A stretch of 64,000 nt of DNA from Planctomycetota bacterium (GTDB lineage Bacteria; Planctomycetota; UBA1135; GCA-002686595): positions 45,413-109,412 of the forward strand of contig JAQXEK010000006.1 of NCBI GenBank assembly GCA_029250885.1, in the 5' to 3' direction. The notes under the pieces are model-generated. The model was not told the origin of the DNA, searched no databases, and was given only the letters and a program-made list of their open reading frames with translations. Position 1 is the stretch's first letter. Every line of letters starts with the position of its first letter. The position numbers and the translations under genes were made by a program. Positions 56,438 through 64,000 of this stretch are shown here, one piece after another.

Positions 56438-57244
56438 TCAAGTCCGTGCGTGTCGTTGTTCGATGCGCGTGATCTTCTCCACGCGGCGCCCGTGGCGCTC
56501 GGCGCCCCAGGGAGTAGTCAGGAATGCCCTGAGGATTTCGAGGGCGGCCGAGGGTGCGATGCGAGGGCCGCCTAGGCAGAGCACGTTGGCGTAGTTGTGC
56601 TCGCGGGCATTTTGTGCGGAGGCAACGTCGTAGCAGTTGGCCGCACGGATGCCGGGGACCTTGTTGGCTGCCATGGTCGAGCCAATGCCGGCGCCGTCAA
56701 TACAGACCCCAAGGGAGCAGCGGTCCGATCTAACCGCGTCGGCAACAGCCTCGGCGAAGTCCGGGTAGTCAACGGCGGAATCGCCGTGGCAACCGAGGTC
56801 GATGGGAAGGTGCCCAAGGTCTCGGATCCAGTCGATCAAGTCACACTTGAGGGCATAGCCCCCGTGATCCGCGCCAATGGCGATCCGCAGGGGACCACTT
56901 TCGCGAGAGTCGGGGATGGGGTCCCCTGAATGGCCTATGGCGCCCCGCAGCGTGATGCCACGCCGGTTGGCCTCATCGAGGGCCATGTCGGTGATCGCGG
57001 CGCCCATGGGTACATCAAAAGTGCTCTCGTCGGCTAGTTCAGCCAAGTCTCCAGCCGTTACTAGGCCCATTTTGGGGCTGCCACCAGGGCCTCCAGGGGC
57101 TCCTGGCCGATCTTTAGCAGAGGCGCCAGAGACAGAAACGTGGACCCCGCCCCGGGGCAGCTTGTCCGGCGTGGCGGTGCCACCCATCTGGGTCATTGCG
57201 CGCCCAAGGGCACGCCGCGCAATCTGTCTCGGGTCCAGCTTCAT
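56438..57244 (-). CDS. rpiB: RpiB-family ribose-5-phosphate isomerase with N-terminal extension
   Basis: 268 aa, about 120 residues longer than RpiB. The isomerase core starts near residue 119 with GADHGGYALK and ends with 'HNYANVLCLGG' and a GRRVEKI segment. Position-specific oddity: the loop reads CIDGAGIGS, with Asp where RpiB has catalytic Cys. The extension has an amphipathic helix (about 3-20), a Gly/Pro-rich linker (about 22-58) and a region 'MGAAITDMALDEANRRGI' resembling a segment found in EutT-type microcompartment proteins. It should interconvert ribose-5-P and ribulose-5-P if the altered site is functional. Confidence 0.88.
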   Translation of the reverse strand: MKLDPRQIARRALGRAMTQMGGTATPDKLPRGGVHVSVSGASAKDRPGAPGGPGGSPKMGLVTAGDLAELADESTFDVPMGAAITDMALDEANRRGITLRGAIGHSGDPIPDSRESGPLRIAIGADHGGYALKCDLIDWIRDLGHLPIDLGCHGDSAVDYPDFAEAVADAVRSDRCSLGVCIDGAGIGSTMAANKVPGIRAANCYDVASAQNAREHNYANVLCLGGPRIAPSAALEILRAFLTTPWGAERHGRRVEKITRIEQRHART

Positions 57245-57424
57245 CGGGCCGCAGTCTAACCATTAAAAGGCCCATTGGCTGACACCTGATCCCCGATATG
57301 GTCGCTCGTGGGGGACTTTGACTCGTCCTTAGGTCCTGACTTACGCCCCAAGGGAGCAGCAGGCCAAGGCCTGGGGGTGGCCAAGTGCCCTCCATTAGGG
57401 CACCAAGAAGCCATCAAGGTCGTC

Positions 57425-57970
57425 CTAGGATGATTCGATGCTCGAGCACCACCCCTTGTCCAAGAGGGCCTTGCCAATACGGAACTCATCGGGCTCATCC
57501 TGTCCGGGGGCGGCCTGGAGGCTGAGGCGGACCTGGCGGGTTTCGGGCATATTGCGGGCGCCGCAAATGAGGCAGACAAAGTCAAGGACCCGGTCCTCCA
57601 AGCGGCGGTCCGGGTCTCCGTAAAGGTGAAGGTCGGCGGTTCCCGGGCGATCGGGCGTGGAACTGGCTAGATGGCTGCCGGGTGCGCCCTGACCACTGGG
57701 CCAATGGAGCAAAACGCGCTTGGGGGCTCCCGTAATGGGCCACCACGAGACCAGGCCGCGGAGCCTGACCCCGTCGTGGCTGCGCAGCAGAAGCTCAATG
57801 ACCTCGAGGCCGGGGGCTTCGAGGTCATGTCGGGGTACGATCAGCATCTTTTGAGCTCGGCCCTGGAGCTGGGCGAGGCGCGCTTGCCAGTATTCGGGAT
57901 CAAAAAGGAGGGGGTGAAACAAGTTAGTGGGTTCGATGCGCACCAAAACCTCAGCGGGAAGCTCCCTCAA
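57425..57970 (-). CDS. Hypothetical protein
   Basis: 181 aa from a TTG; an in-frame stop lies a short way upstream, and no ATG is available. The sequence has alternating hydrophobic and charged segments, a Cys-x2-Cys-like 'FVCLICGARNM', and acidic ends, but no motif I recognise. It could be a real small enzyme or an ORF by chance; no frameshift is seen. It is 180 bp upstream of rpiB on the same strand. Confidence 0.45.
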   Translation of the reverse strand: MRELPAEVLVRIEPTNLFHPLLFDPEYWQARLAQLQGRAQKMLIVPRHDLEAPGLEVIELLLRSHDGVRLRGLVSWWPITGAPKRVLLHWPSGQGAPGSHLASSTPDRPGTADLHLYGDPDRRLEDRVLDFVCLICGARNMPETRQVRLSLQAAPGQDEPDEFRIGKALLDKGWCSSIESS

Positions 57971-58277
57971 AACCGAACGCGCCCATTAGGCAAAGTAGGC
58001 CACTGGTTTCGCGGTTTAGCGAGTTTTTCCCCTTTCCTGGTGGCTGTCCGGGCCGATTAGGTCGCTGAAAGGAATTGCAAAGGAAGTGCATACCAAGGCC
58101 AAGGGGGTCTGGGCATGGATCCTCCGTTGCTCTAGGATCGTGACAGTCCATATCTCCCGAAGGTAAGTCGATTGTTCAACTTGTCCCGCTAGGTGGAACC
58201 TGGAAACCCTTTTGAAAAATGCCGTTCGGTTGGGGCCGCAACGACCACAACGCTCCCACCCGACCCGGTCCGCATCC
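57971..58277. other. Intergenic region upstream of the amidohydrolase-like array
   Basis: About 300 bp. No supported gene or terminator. A GGAACC at 58195-58200 has no properly spaced CGTC partner. It probably holds the promoter of the first amidohydrolase-like gene. Confidence 0.45.
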
Positions 58278-59663
58278 ATGCACGCTCTAAAACTAAGCCT
58301 AAGCCTCACCGCAGCCGCCTTGCTCTCCAGCGCGGTTCTTTCCCAGGACGAGGGCGACTCCCCCAAGACCCATGAGGCTACGGCCTTGGTGGTTATTGAG
58401 GAGGCGCCTACCTACCTGATCCAAGCCAATGAGGTCGTCGTCGCTCCCGGCAAGACGATCAAAAACGGCCAAGTATTGGTCAAAAACGGCATGATCCTCG
58501 CAGTTGGCGAGACCGTGACCGCTCCTGATGACGCGATCGTCGTCCAGGGCGAGACCGTCTGTGCCGGATTTATGGATGCTTGGTCCTCCCTAGGTATCGA
58601 CCCAGCCAGCGTAGCGGAAATGGGAACGGGCGCCACCACGGAGACTGCATCGGCGGTGGACCATTTTACCCAGGACCACTTCCGTGTAGAGGCCCGCAAC
58701 GCGGGTGTTCTACTCGCGCGCTCTCAGGTCGGTAAGGATGCCAGTATCGGCGGCCTTGGAGCCGTCCTAGCAACCAGCCCAGCAGGCGCTGTCGTTCTCG
58801 ATGACGCCTGCCTCTCCTTCACCTGTGGCATCACCCGCTCTGGGCGCCGCGGAGATGTATTCGACCGTATCTCCGAGGCCGACAGCATCGGCTCTAGAAT
58901 TGCCTCCGGTATCCCGTACCGTCAATCACTGGTGGAGTACTCCTACGAGCTCGCTGAATGGGACAAGGCGATTGCCGAAAAGGAAGAAGAGCTAGCGGAC
59001 GACTTCAAGAAGGCCAAGAAAGACCGCGACAAGGAAATCGAGAAGGCGGAAGAGAAGGGTAAAGAGTTTAAAGAGGACCGCTACAAAGAAGACAAGCGCC
59101 CCCGGGCTCCTAGCCTCGATCCCGACAAGGCCGTTTTTGCCCGTGCAGCCCACGGCGAAATCCCGGTCATCGTCGAGGTCCACGGCACCCAAGAGCTCCG
59201 CGCTCTTTTGGCGTCGACCGCCGACCTGCCCCGCCTGCGCTTGGTTTTGCTGGGGGCAACCCACGCGATGCCCTTCGCCGAGCAGCTTGCCGCCCGTCGC
59301 ATCCCTGTTATCGTCCGTCCCATGGCCGCGGGCCAGCCGGCGGAGCCCGAGTTCAAGGGCCATGATCTTGGTCTTGCCGGTCGGCTAGAGGGTGCCGGCG
59401 TTCAGGTGCTTATCGGCAGTGGGGGTTCCGTCGCGGGTGTCCGCGACCTTCCGGTCCTGGCCCAGATGGCTGTGGCCCATGGCCTCTCTGAAAAGGCCGC
59501 CTTCGAAGCTCTCACCATCGGCGCCGCCCGCGCCTTTGACATCGGCGCCGACTTCGGCACCGTCGAAGCCGGCAAGCACGCCGAGCTCATCGTTCTCAAC
59601 GGGTCGCCCCTTAGCGGGCGCGCGACCTATGTCTTCACCGGCGGCGAGCTGGTTGAGCTGTAA
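58278..59663 (+). CDS. Secreted amidohydrolase-like protein 1 (metal site absent)
   Basis: 461 aa from the ATG at 58278 (the frame extends upstream to 58212 but the signal starts here). A signal peptide (about 1-22, ending VLS) is followed by an amidohydrolase beta-sandwich and TIM-barrel. The barrel motif expected as PGFIDxHxH reads AGFMDAWSS, so the HxH metal ligands are gone. A charged coiled-coil insert (about 225-275, many Glu/Lys/Asp) interrupts the barrel. The C-terminal 'TVEAGKHAELIVLNGSPL' block is canonical. Probably a non-hydrolytic or altered-specificity protein. First of five tandem paralogues. Confidence 0.85.
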   Translation: MHALKLSLSLTAAALLSSAVLSQDEGDSPKTHEATALVVIEEAPTYLIQANEVVVAPGKTIKNGQVLVKNGMILAVGETVTAPDDAIVVQGETVCAGFMDAWSSLGIDPASVAEMGTGATTETASAVDHFTQDHFRVEARNAGVLLARSQVGKDASIGGLGAVLATSPAGAVVLDDACLSFTCGITRSGRRGDVFDRISEADSIGSRIASGIPYRQSLVEYSYELAEWDKAIAEKEEELADDFKKAKKDRDKEIEKAEEKGKEFKEDRYKEDKRPRAPSLDPDKAVFARAAHGEIPVIVEVHGTQELRALLASTADLPRLRLVLLGATHAMPFAEQLAARRIPVIVRPMAAGQPAEPEFKGHDLGLAGRLEGAGVQVLIGSGGSVAGVRDLPVLAQMAVAHGLSEKAAFEALTIGAARAFDIGADFGTVEAGKHAELIVLNGSPLSGRATYVFTGGELVEL

Positions 59664-59706
59664 CCCTCTCCACCAGACGCCACAACGGTCCTCCACTAAT
59701 TTCGGA

Positions 59707-60822
59707 ATGAGAAACACCCTCCTCATCATGGCAGGCGCACTCGCGTGCCTTGCCCCTAGCGCATCCGCCCAGACGGAAGCCGAGCCTTACGCCATCACCG
59801 CCGACAACATCCTTGTGGATGGCGGCGAGGTGCTCCAGGACGGCCTCATTGTCATCGCGGGCGGCAAGATCGTGCAGGTGGGCCTGGAGGCCGACCTCAA
59901 GGCAGGCCTCCACAAGGACATGCCCGTGCTCGACCATGAAGGTTGGCTGTCGGCGGGCTTGGTGGCCGCGAACGGCTCCATGGGCCTTGGCTCTGGCGTC
60001 GATGACTCCACGAGCGCTTTCACCGAGAGCCTGCTTGTGGCTGAGTCATTCAATGGAGATCACAGCTCCGTGGTCGCGGCGCGCAAAGCCGGTGTCACCA
60101 GCTTCGGTCTGACCACTGGACGCTCCAACGTCGCCGGTGGACAGGGCTCCTTCGTTAAGACGGATGGCGCGAAGGTGGTGAACCTGCGCACGCACTTGAC
60201 CCTGTGCATGGGACCTCCCGCGATCCAGAGTCGTCGCTACCCGACGAGCTACAGCGGAGCAGTCAACGCTCTGGAGAAGCGGTTCGCCGCCGGCGAGGGT
60301 GCCTTCGGCGCCGTCACTGCTGGCAAGCTCGGCGTCACCATCGCCGTTGGTGCCCGCCACGAGATTGATCGCGCGATTCGCTTCTGCCAAAAGGCCGAAC
60401 TCACGGGTACTCTGCGCGGTGCCAACCGGGCCGGCGAGTTCGCGGACCGCCTAGCCGAGGCCAAGCTAACCGTCATCATGGATGCTCCCGTCATCGGCTC
60501 CCCGAAGTGGCACACGGACTCCATCAACAGCCTCGCGAAAGCGGGCGTGCCCTTCGCATTCGGCCTGGCCGACTCCAATGCGGGCGCGGGCTCCCTTCGC
60601 TTGGGCGCATCCCTTGCCGTTCGCGCCGGCCTAGATCGCGCAACCGCGTGGCGGGCAATCACCTCTACGGCGGCAACCCTCGCCGGTGGCGGCAAACGTG
60701 CCGGTCGCATCGCAGAAGGCTTCGACGCGGACATCGCGCTCTGGAGTGGCGACCCCCTCTCTCCCATGACTCGCCTCGAGTCGGTTTACATTGACGGCGC
60801 TCTCATCACGGAGGGCAACTAG
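59707..60822 (+). CDS. Secreted amidohydrolase-like protein 2 (metal site absent)
   Basis: 371 aa from the ATG at 59707; the frame extends further upstream but runs in the shadow of the previous gene. A signal peptide (about 1-23) is present. The HxH motif position reads SAGLVAANGSMG, without histidines. The C-terminal 'GRIAEGFDADIALWSGDPLSPM' block is intact. Gap to protein 1 is 43 bp, to protein 3 is 2 bp. Confidence 0.85.
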   Translation: MRNTLLIMAGALACLAPSASAQTEAEPYAITADNILVDGGEVLQDGLIVIAGGKIVQVGLEADLKAGLHKDMPVLDHEGWLSAGLVAANGSMGLGSGVDDSTSAFTESLLVAESFNGDHSSVVAARKAGVTSFGLTTGRSNVAGGQGSFVKTDGAKVVNLRTHLTLCMGPPAIQSRRYPTSYSGAVNALEKRFAAGEGAFGAVTAGKLGVTIAVGARHEIDRAIRFCQKAELTGTLRGANRAGEFADRLAEAKLTVIMDAPVIGSPKWHTDSINSLAKAGVPFAFGLADSNAGAGSLRLGASLAVRAGLDRATAWRAITSTAATLAGGGKRAGRIAEGFDADIALWSGDPLSPMTRLESVYIDGALITEGN

Positions 60823-60824
60823 CC

Positions 60825-62102
60825 ATGAATACGATTCTTAGCCTTGGCGCAACAGCGCTTGCGACGCCCATGCTTTGCGTCATCAGCTTTGCCAGCGAGC
60901 GGCCCCCCGTTGCGCCAGTCATCTGGGACACCGAAGTCGAAACGGTCGAGGCCTCTGCGCCCAAGCCCGAGCCAGTCAAGTTGGTCATCTCAGCCGATGC
61001 CATCTACACTGCCGATGGCGACATGATTAAAGGTGGCACGATCGCCATCGCGGGCACAACGATTGCCGCGGTCACGCCCGGCGGAGTCTCCTCCGACGAA
61101 GACGGCCTGCACGTCGCTGCGATCACCCCCGGCTTTATCGACCTCAGCCCCCGCATTAACCTGGCCGACTTCTCCGTTGAGGAATCCAGCGAGGTTGTGC
61201 CGTACCTGCGCGCCACGGACGCCGTAGACCTCTACGATCCCCGCTGGACTCGGCTGCTTCGTTCAGGCACCACCTCCGTTCTGATCTCTCCGGCAGCGGA
61301 AGATGTGGTCGGTGGAATGACCTCAGTGGTGAAGACCGGCGGAGATCCCACCCTCGAGTCCCGCGAGGTCCTTGCAAACGCAACCCTTGCCGGCTCCTTT
61401 GGCTCCCACGCCAGCCGTGGTAACTCGCCTGTCCGGGGACGCCCCACGAATCACTTTGCCCGCCGTCCCACGACGCGTATGGGCACCGAGTGGTCCCATC
61501 GGAAGGCCTTCTATGACACCCTCGCCGCGATGTCCCACGAGGATCGCAAGTTCGAGGGCTGGGACATCATGGCCTCTGTCCTCAAGGGCGAGCGCCCCTA
61601 CATTGTGCAGGCTTCGGCCACCCAGGACATTCGCACGGCGATCTACCTGAAGGAAGAGTTCAGCATCCCAAATATGACCGTGGATGCGGCTGCCGAGGCA
61701 TGGCGCGAGCCGGGCCTCCTGGCTCGTTCGGGTATGTCCGTAATCCTTCCTCCCTTCTCGGCCCAGGGCAGAACGGCCATCGACAACGGATTCCTCTCGT
61801 GGAACTGTGCGAAGACCCTGGGCGATCTTGGGGTCGCCTTCGCCCTTTCGAGCCACGGTTCGGCATCTCCCAGTGGCCGCCTTGCTATGCAAGCTGGCTA
61901 CGCGATCCGCGGCGGGCTGTCCTTCGAAGACGCCCTCGCCTCGGTCACTATCACCCCGGCCCGCCTTGCGGGTGTGGACTCCCGAGTCGGGAGCATCGCG
62001 GTTGGCAAAGACGCCGACCTCGTTCTTTGGAGTGGCAAACCCTTCGCGGCTACTTCCCGCGTTGTGGGCGTCGTCTTGAACGGCGAACTTGTCACTCAAT
62101 AA
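60825..62102 (+). CDS. Secreted amidohydrolase-like protein 3 (metal site absent)
   Basis: 425 aa with a signal-peptide-like N-terminus (about 1-25, ending in SFAS). The expected PGFIDxHxH reads PGFIDLSPRIN, so no histidine ligand. A conserved 'LLRSGTTSVLISPA' barrel strand is present, and the C-terminal 'GSIAVGKDADLVLWSGKPF' is intact. It overlaps nothing and follows protein 2 by 2 bp, suggesting an operon. Confidence 0.86.
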   Translation: MNTILSLGATALATPMLCVISFASERPPVAPVIWDTEVETVEASAPKPEPVKLVISADAIYTADGDMIKGGTIAIAGTTIAAVTPGGVSSDEDGLHVAAITPGFIDLSPRINLADFSVEESSEVVPYLRATDAVDLYDPRWTRLLRSGTTSVLISPAAEDVVGGMTSVVKTGGDPTLESREVLANATLAGSFGSHASRGNSPVRGRPTNHFARRPTTRMGTEWSHRKAFYDTLAAMSHEDRKFEGWDIMASVLKGERPYIVQASATQDIRTAIYLKEEFSIPNMTVDAAAEAWREPGLLARSGMSVILPPFSAQGRTAIDNGFLSWNCAKTLGDLGVAFALSSHGSASPSGRLAMQAGYAIRGGLSFEDALASVTITPARLAGVDSRVGSIAVGKDADLVLWSGKPFAATSRVVGVVLNGELVTQ

Positions 62103-62168
62103 CTCCCTCTCGATTTCGGACTTCTAGTCCTTCCCGCAAACATCAACTCTTCAACACCCACCCGGACC

Positions 62169-63701
62169 ATGAGCCTTCTTCGGAACAGGACCCTTGTCCC
62201 CATTGCCGCCTCCTTTCTCTTTGGAATCCTTCCCTCCGCCAGTGCCGCTGCCAGCGACACCGTCGTGATTGAAGCGGGCCGCATCATCACCCAAGCTGGT
62301 GACGACATCATCGATGGCGTCATCGTCATCACCGACGGCCGCATCTCCGCTATCGGCGCAGCCGCTGACATCGAGACTCCCTGGGACGCTCCCGTTATGG
62401 GCGGCCCTGACTACACAGCCTTCCCCGGCTTTGTCGAGGCTCATACCAACCGTGGTATGGACCGCCCCAACGAGAACTTGGACGTGACTCCCTTCCTTAA
62501 TGTTCGCGACTCGATCGACCCGGTCAACGCGTACTTCGAAGATTGCAAGCGCTGGGGCGTCACTACTCTGAACGTTCAGCAGGGCAACAACACAGTCGTT
62601 GCCGGCAATGGCCGTATCGTTAAGCCTGTTGGGGTCACTGTTGAAGAGATGACCATCCGCCCGGACTTCGGCTACAAGATCTCCCTTGCCCCCAAGGGTG
62701 GCAAGTCTCGCGCGACCCAGCGCCAGACCCTAAACCGCACCTTCAACGACCTGCGCGACAACCTGACCAACATGGTCGAGAGCGCCAAGCAGGACGAGGA
62801 CTTTGCCCGCCGCGAGGCTCTTGGCCAAGGTCGCGAGCGCGACGCCGACGAGGGTGAAGGCCGTGCCATGCTGGGCACCGGTTGGACCGTAGACGGCCTC
62901 GAGATGGTCAAACGATCGAGCATCGACGAGAAGGTTCTTCCCCTGCTTGAGATGGTCGAGGGGCGCCACCGCACCTTCATCTACTGCGGCGCACCCATGG
63001 ACGTTCAGCCGGCGATCGACTTCGCCACGATGAACGGTCTCCTCGGAACGGCTACCCTGGTCGTGGACGACAGCTGCTGGAAGGCAGCCGACGCCATCAA
63101 GGCCTCGGGCATGTCGGTGATCCTTGACTCAAACATGCTGCACATCGAGCGCGACCCGGTCACCGAAGAAGAGACCGAGACCTTCGTTCCCAGCGTTTAC
63201 GCGGAGAAGGGAATCCCCTTCGCTCTGACCTCGGCCAACCAGTCGACGAACTCCCTTTGGTTCCAGGCAGCACTCTGCGTTGGTTACGGTATGGACCGCG
63301 GCGCCGCGCTCGCGGCCGTGACCACGACTCCCGCCGACCTTCTAGGACTTGGCGAAGTGGTTGGTAGCCTCGAAGTCGGCCACGCCGGCAACGTTCTGCT
63401 TCTGTCGGGCGACCCCTTGGACATGACCTCATGGGTCGAGTACACGGTGATCGACGGCGAGAAGATCTACGACCGTTCGAAGGACATTCGCAACAAGCAC
63501 CTGCTTTACGGTGTCGAGCCGCGTGGAGCTACCGCCATCGAATCAGACGCTTCGGAGACCCCGAGCGACATCGAGGTCGACGGCGTCGACAAGCCCACCG
63601 ACGAGGCCACCGAAGAAGAGGTGACCGAAGAGCATGCTGATGGGCACGGTGACGATCACGGTGATGAGAAAGAAGTCGAAGAGACCGTCAAGAAGGACTA
63701 G
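62169..63701 (+). CDS. Secreted amidohydrolase-like protein 4 (HxH reduced to HxN)
   Basis: 510 aa, signal peptide (about 1-27). The metal motif reads PGFVEAHTNRG: the first His is kept and the second is Asn. A charged region (about 180-240, 'RREALGQGRERDADEGEGR') lies at a similar place to the insert of protein 1. The C-terminal 'GSLEVGHAGNVLLLSGDPLD' is followed by an acidic, His-rich tail (about 455-510). It may bind metal or polycations through the tail. Confidence 0.85.
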   Translation: MSLLRNRTLVPIAASFLFGILPSASAAASDTVVIEAGRIITQAGDDIIDGVIVITDGRISAIGAAADIETPWDAPVMGGPDYTAFPGFVEAHTNRGMDRPNENLDVTPFLNVRDSIDPVNAYFEDCKRWGVTTLNVQQGNNTVVAGNGRIVKPVGVTVEEMTIRPDFGYKISLAPKGGKSRATQRQTLNRTFNDLRDNLTNMVESAKQDEDFARREALGQGRERDADEGEGRAMLGTGWTVDGLEMVKRSSIDEKVLPLLEMVEGRHRTFIYCGAPMDVQPAIDFATMNGLLGTATLVVDDSCWKAADAIKASGMSVILDSNMLHIERDPVTEEETETFVPSVYAEKGIPFALTSANQSTNSLWFQAALCVGYGMDRGAALAAVTTTPADLLGLGEVVGSLEVGHAGNVLLLSGDPLDMTSWVEYTVIDGEKIYDRSKDIRNKHLLYGVEPRGATAIESDASETPSDIEVDGVDKPTDEATEEEVTEEHADGHGDDHGDEKEVEETVKKD

Positions 63702-63728
63702 TTCCAACCCCTCAATAAGGAAGCAAAC

Positions 63729-64000
63729 GTGAAGAACCCTTCATTCCAAATCGCGGCCCTCGGGTTGGTTGCCTTCGGCACCATCTCCGTCTCCGCCGCT
63801 CCGACTTCGGATTCTTTGGTGGCCATCAAGGCTGGCAAGATTCACACGCTCGGTCCTGACGGTATCGTTGAAGATGCCGTCATGATCGTTCGCGATGGCC
63901 GCGTGGTCAGCGTGACCTCGGAAGGGGCGATCGCCCCGGGAACCCAAATTGTCGACTATGGCGACGGCGCTACGATCATTCCTGGACTTGTCTCTGCAAG
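63729..64000 (+). CDS. Secreted amidohydrolase-like protein 5, C-terminus beyond window
   Basis: At least 90 residues visible from a GTG with a purine-rich RBS (AAGGAAG) just before it. A signal peptide (about 1-23) is followed by the beta-sandwich start 'AIKAGKIHTLGPDG...DAVMIVRDGRVVSV' and 'IIPGLVSA', aligned with the start of the HxH region. The barrel is cut by the window edge, so the metal motif cannot be scored. Gap to protein 4 is 27 bp. Confidence 0.8.
   Translation, partial: MKNPSFQIAALGLVAFGTISVSAAPTSDSLVAIKAGKIHTLGPDGIVEDAVMIVRDGRVVSVTSEGAIAPGTQIVDYGDGATIIPGLVSA

Overview
The window is high-GC bacterial DNA, densely coding on both strands, with one tRNA gene and no insertion sequences, phage genes or CRISPR arrays that I can see. 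The cell has a Gram-negative envelope: there are genes for Kdo-lipopolysaccharide synthesis and export (kdsD, kdsC, an LptA/C-like bridge, lptD), a MltA-like lytic transglycosylase and many lipoprotein signal peptides. ECF sigma/anti-sigma modules, a TSP3-type calcium-binding protein, a tandem array of secreted amidohydrolase-like proteins, and DeoC/RpiB with microcompartment-style N-terminal tails suggest Planctomycetota or a related PVC-type lineage. That placement is an inference from gene content and was not tested by phylogeny.

Layout. 1-5591 (minus): kdsD-kdsC-giant LptA/C-like protein-lptD, the last cut by the window edge. 5739-7492: site-2 protease and scpA. 7977-17369: mainly housekeeping genes (GPAT-like acyltransferase, thioredoxin, fmt, rsmB, a membrane protein, an SDR, a fatty acid desaturase, a methyltransferase, msrA, a TIM-barrel isomerase). 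17412-21641: a short LeuA-family enzyme, mgtE, and a signal peptidase I with a large insertion. 21686-24732: first ECF sigma / anti-sigma / secreted charged protein module. 24729-29560: pseudouridine synthase, mnmH, purF, glycosyltransferase; then tRNA-Arg(CCG). 29995-34151: TSP3 protein, second ECF sigma / anti-sigma / RseB-like lipoprotein module, and a small helical protein ending at a strong terminator. 34221-37404 (minus): split NAD synthetase (nadE plus separate amidase), a MoxR ATPase and a small protein. 37481-46648: a TrkA-C membrane protein, a methyltransferase with a lipoprotein signal, a second SDR, a tightly coupled mltA/MOSC/zinc-ribbon pair operon, a lipoprotein and a large transketolase. 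46762-48500: divergent lipoproteins (a peptidase-like protein with an HELVH motif and a c556-type cytochrome).

48524-57244 is a nucleoside catabolism region: deoB-deoA-nupC-punA on plus, and rpiB-deoC plus a polytopic membrane protein on minus. Together these would import nucleosides, cleave them by phosphorolysis, convert pentose-1-phosphates to 5-phosphates and split deoxyribose-5-phosphate. DeoC and RpiB both carry amphipathic N-terminal helices followed by glycine-rich linkers, as cargo of bacterial microcompartments does. No shell gene lies in the window.

58278-64000 holds at least five consecutive, closely spaced paralogues of secreted amidohydrolase-like proteins. In the first four the canonical metal-binding HxH motif is missing or reduced; the fifth runs off the window. 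The candidates I consider most novel are this degenerate amidohydrolase array, the microcompartment-tailed DeoC/RpiB pair (RpiB also has a changed active site), and a shared repeat motif in the two anti-sigma-like proteins.
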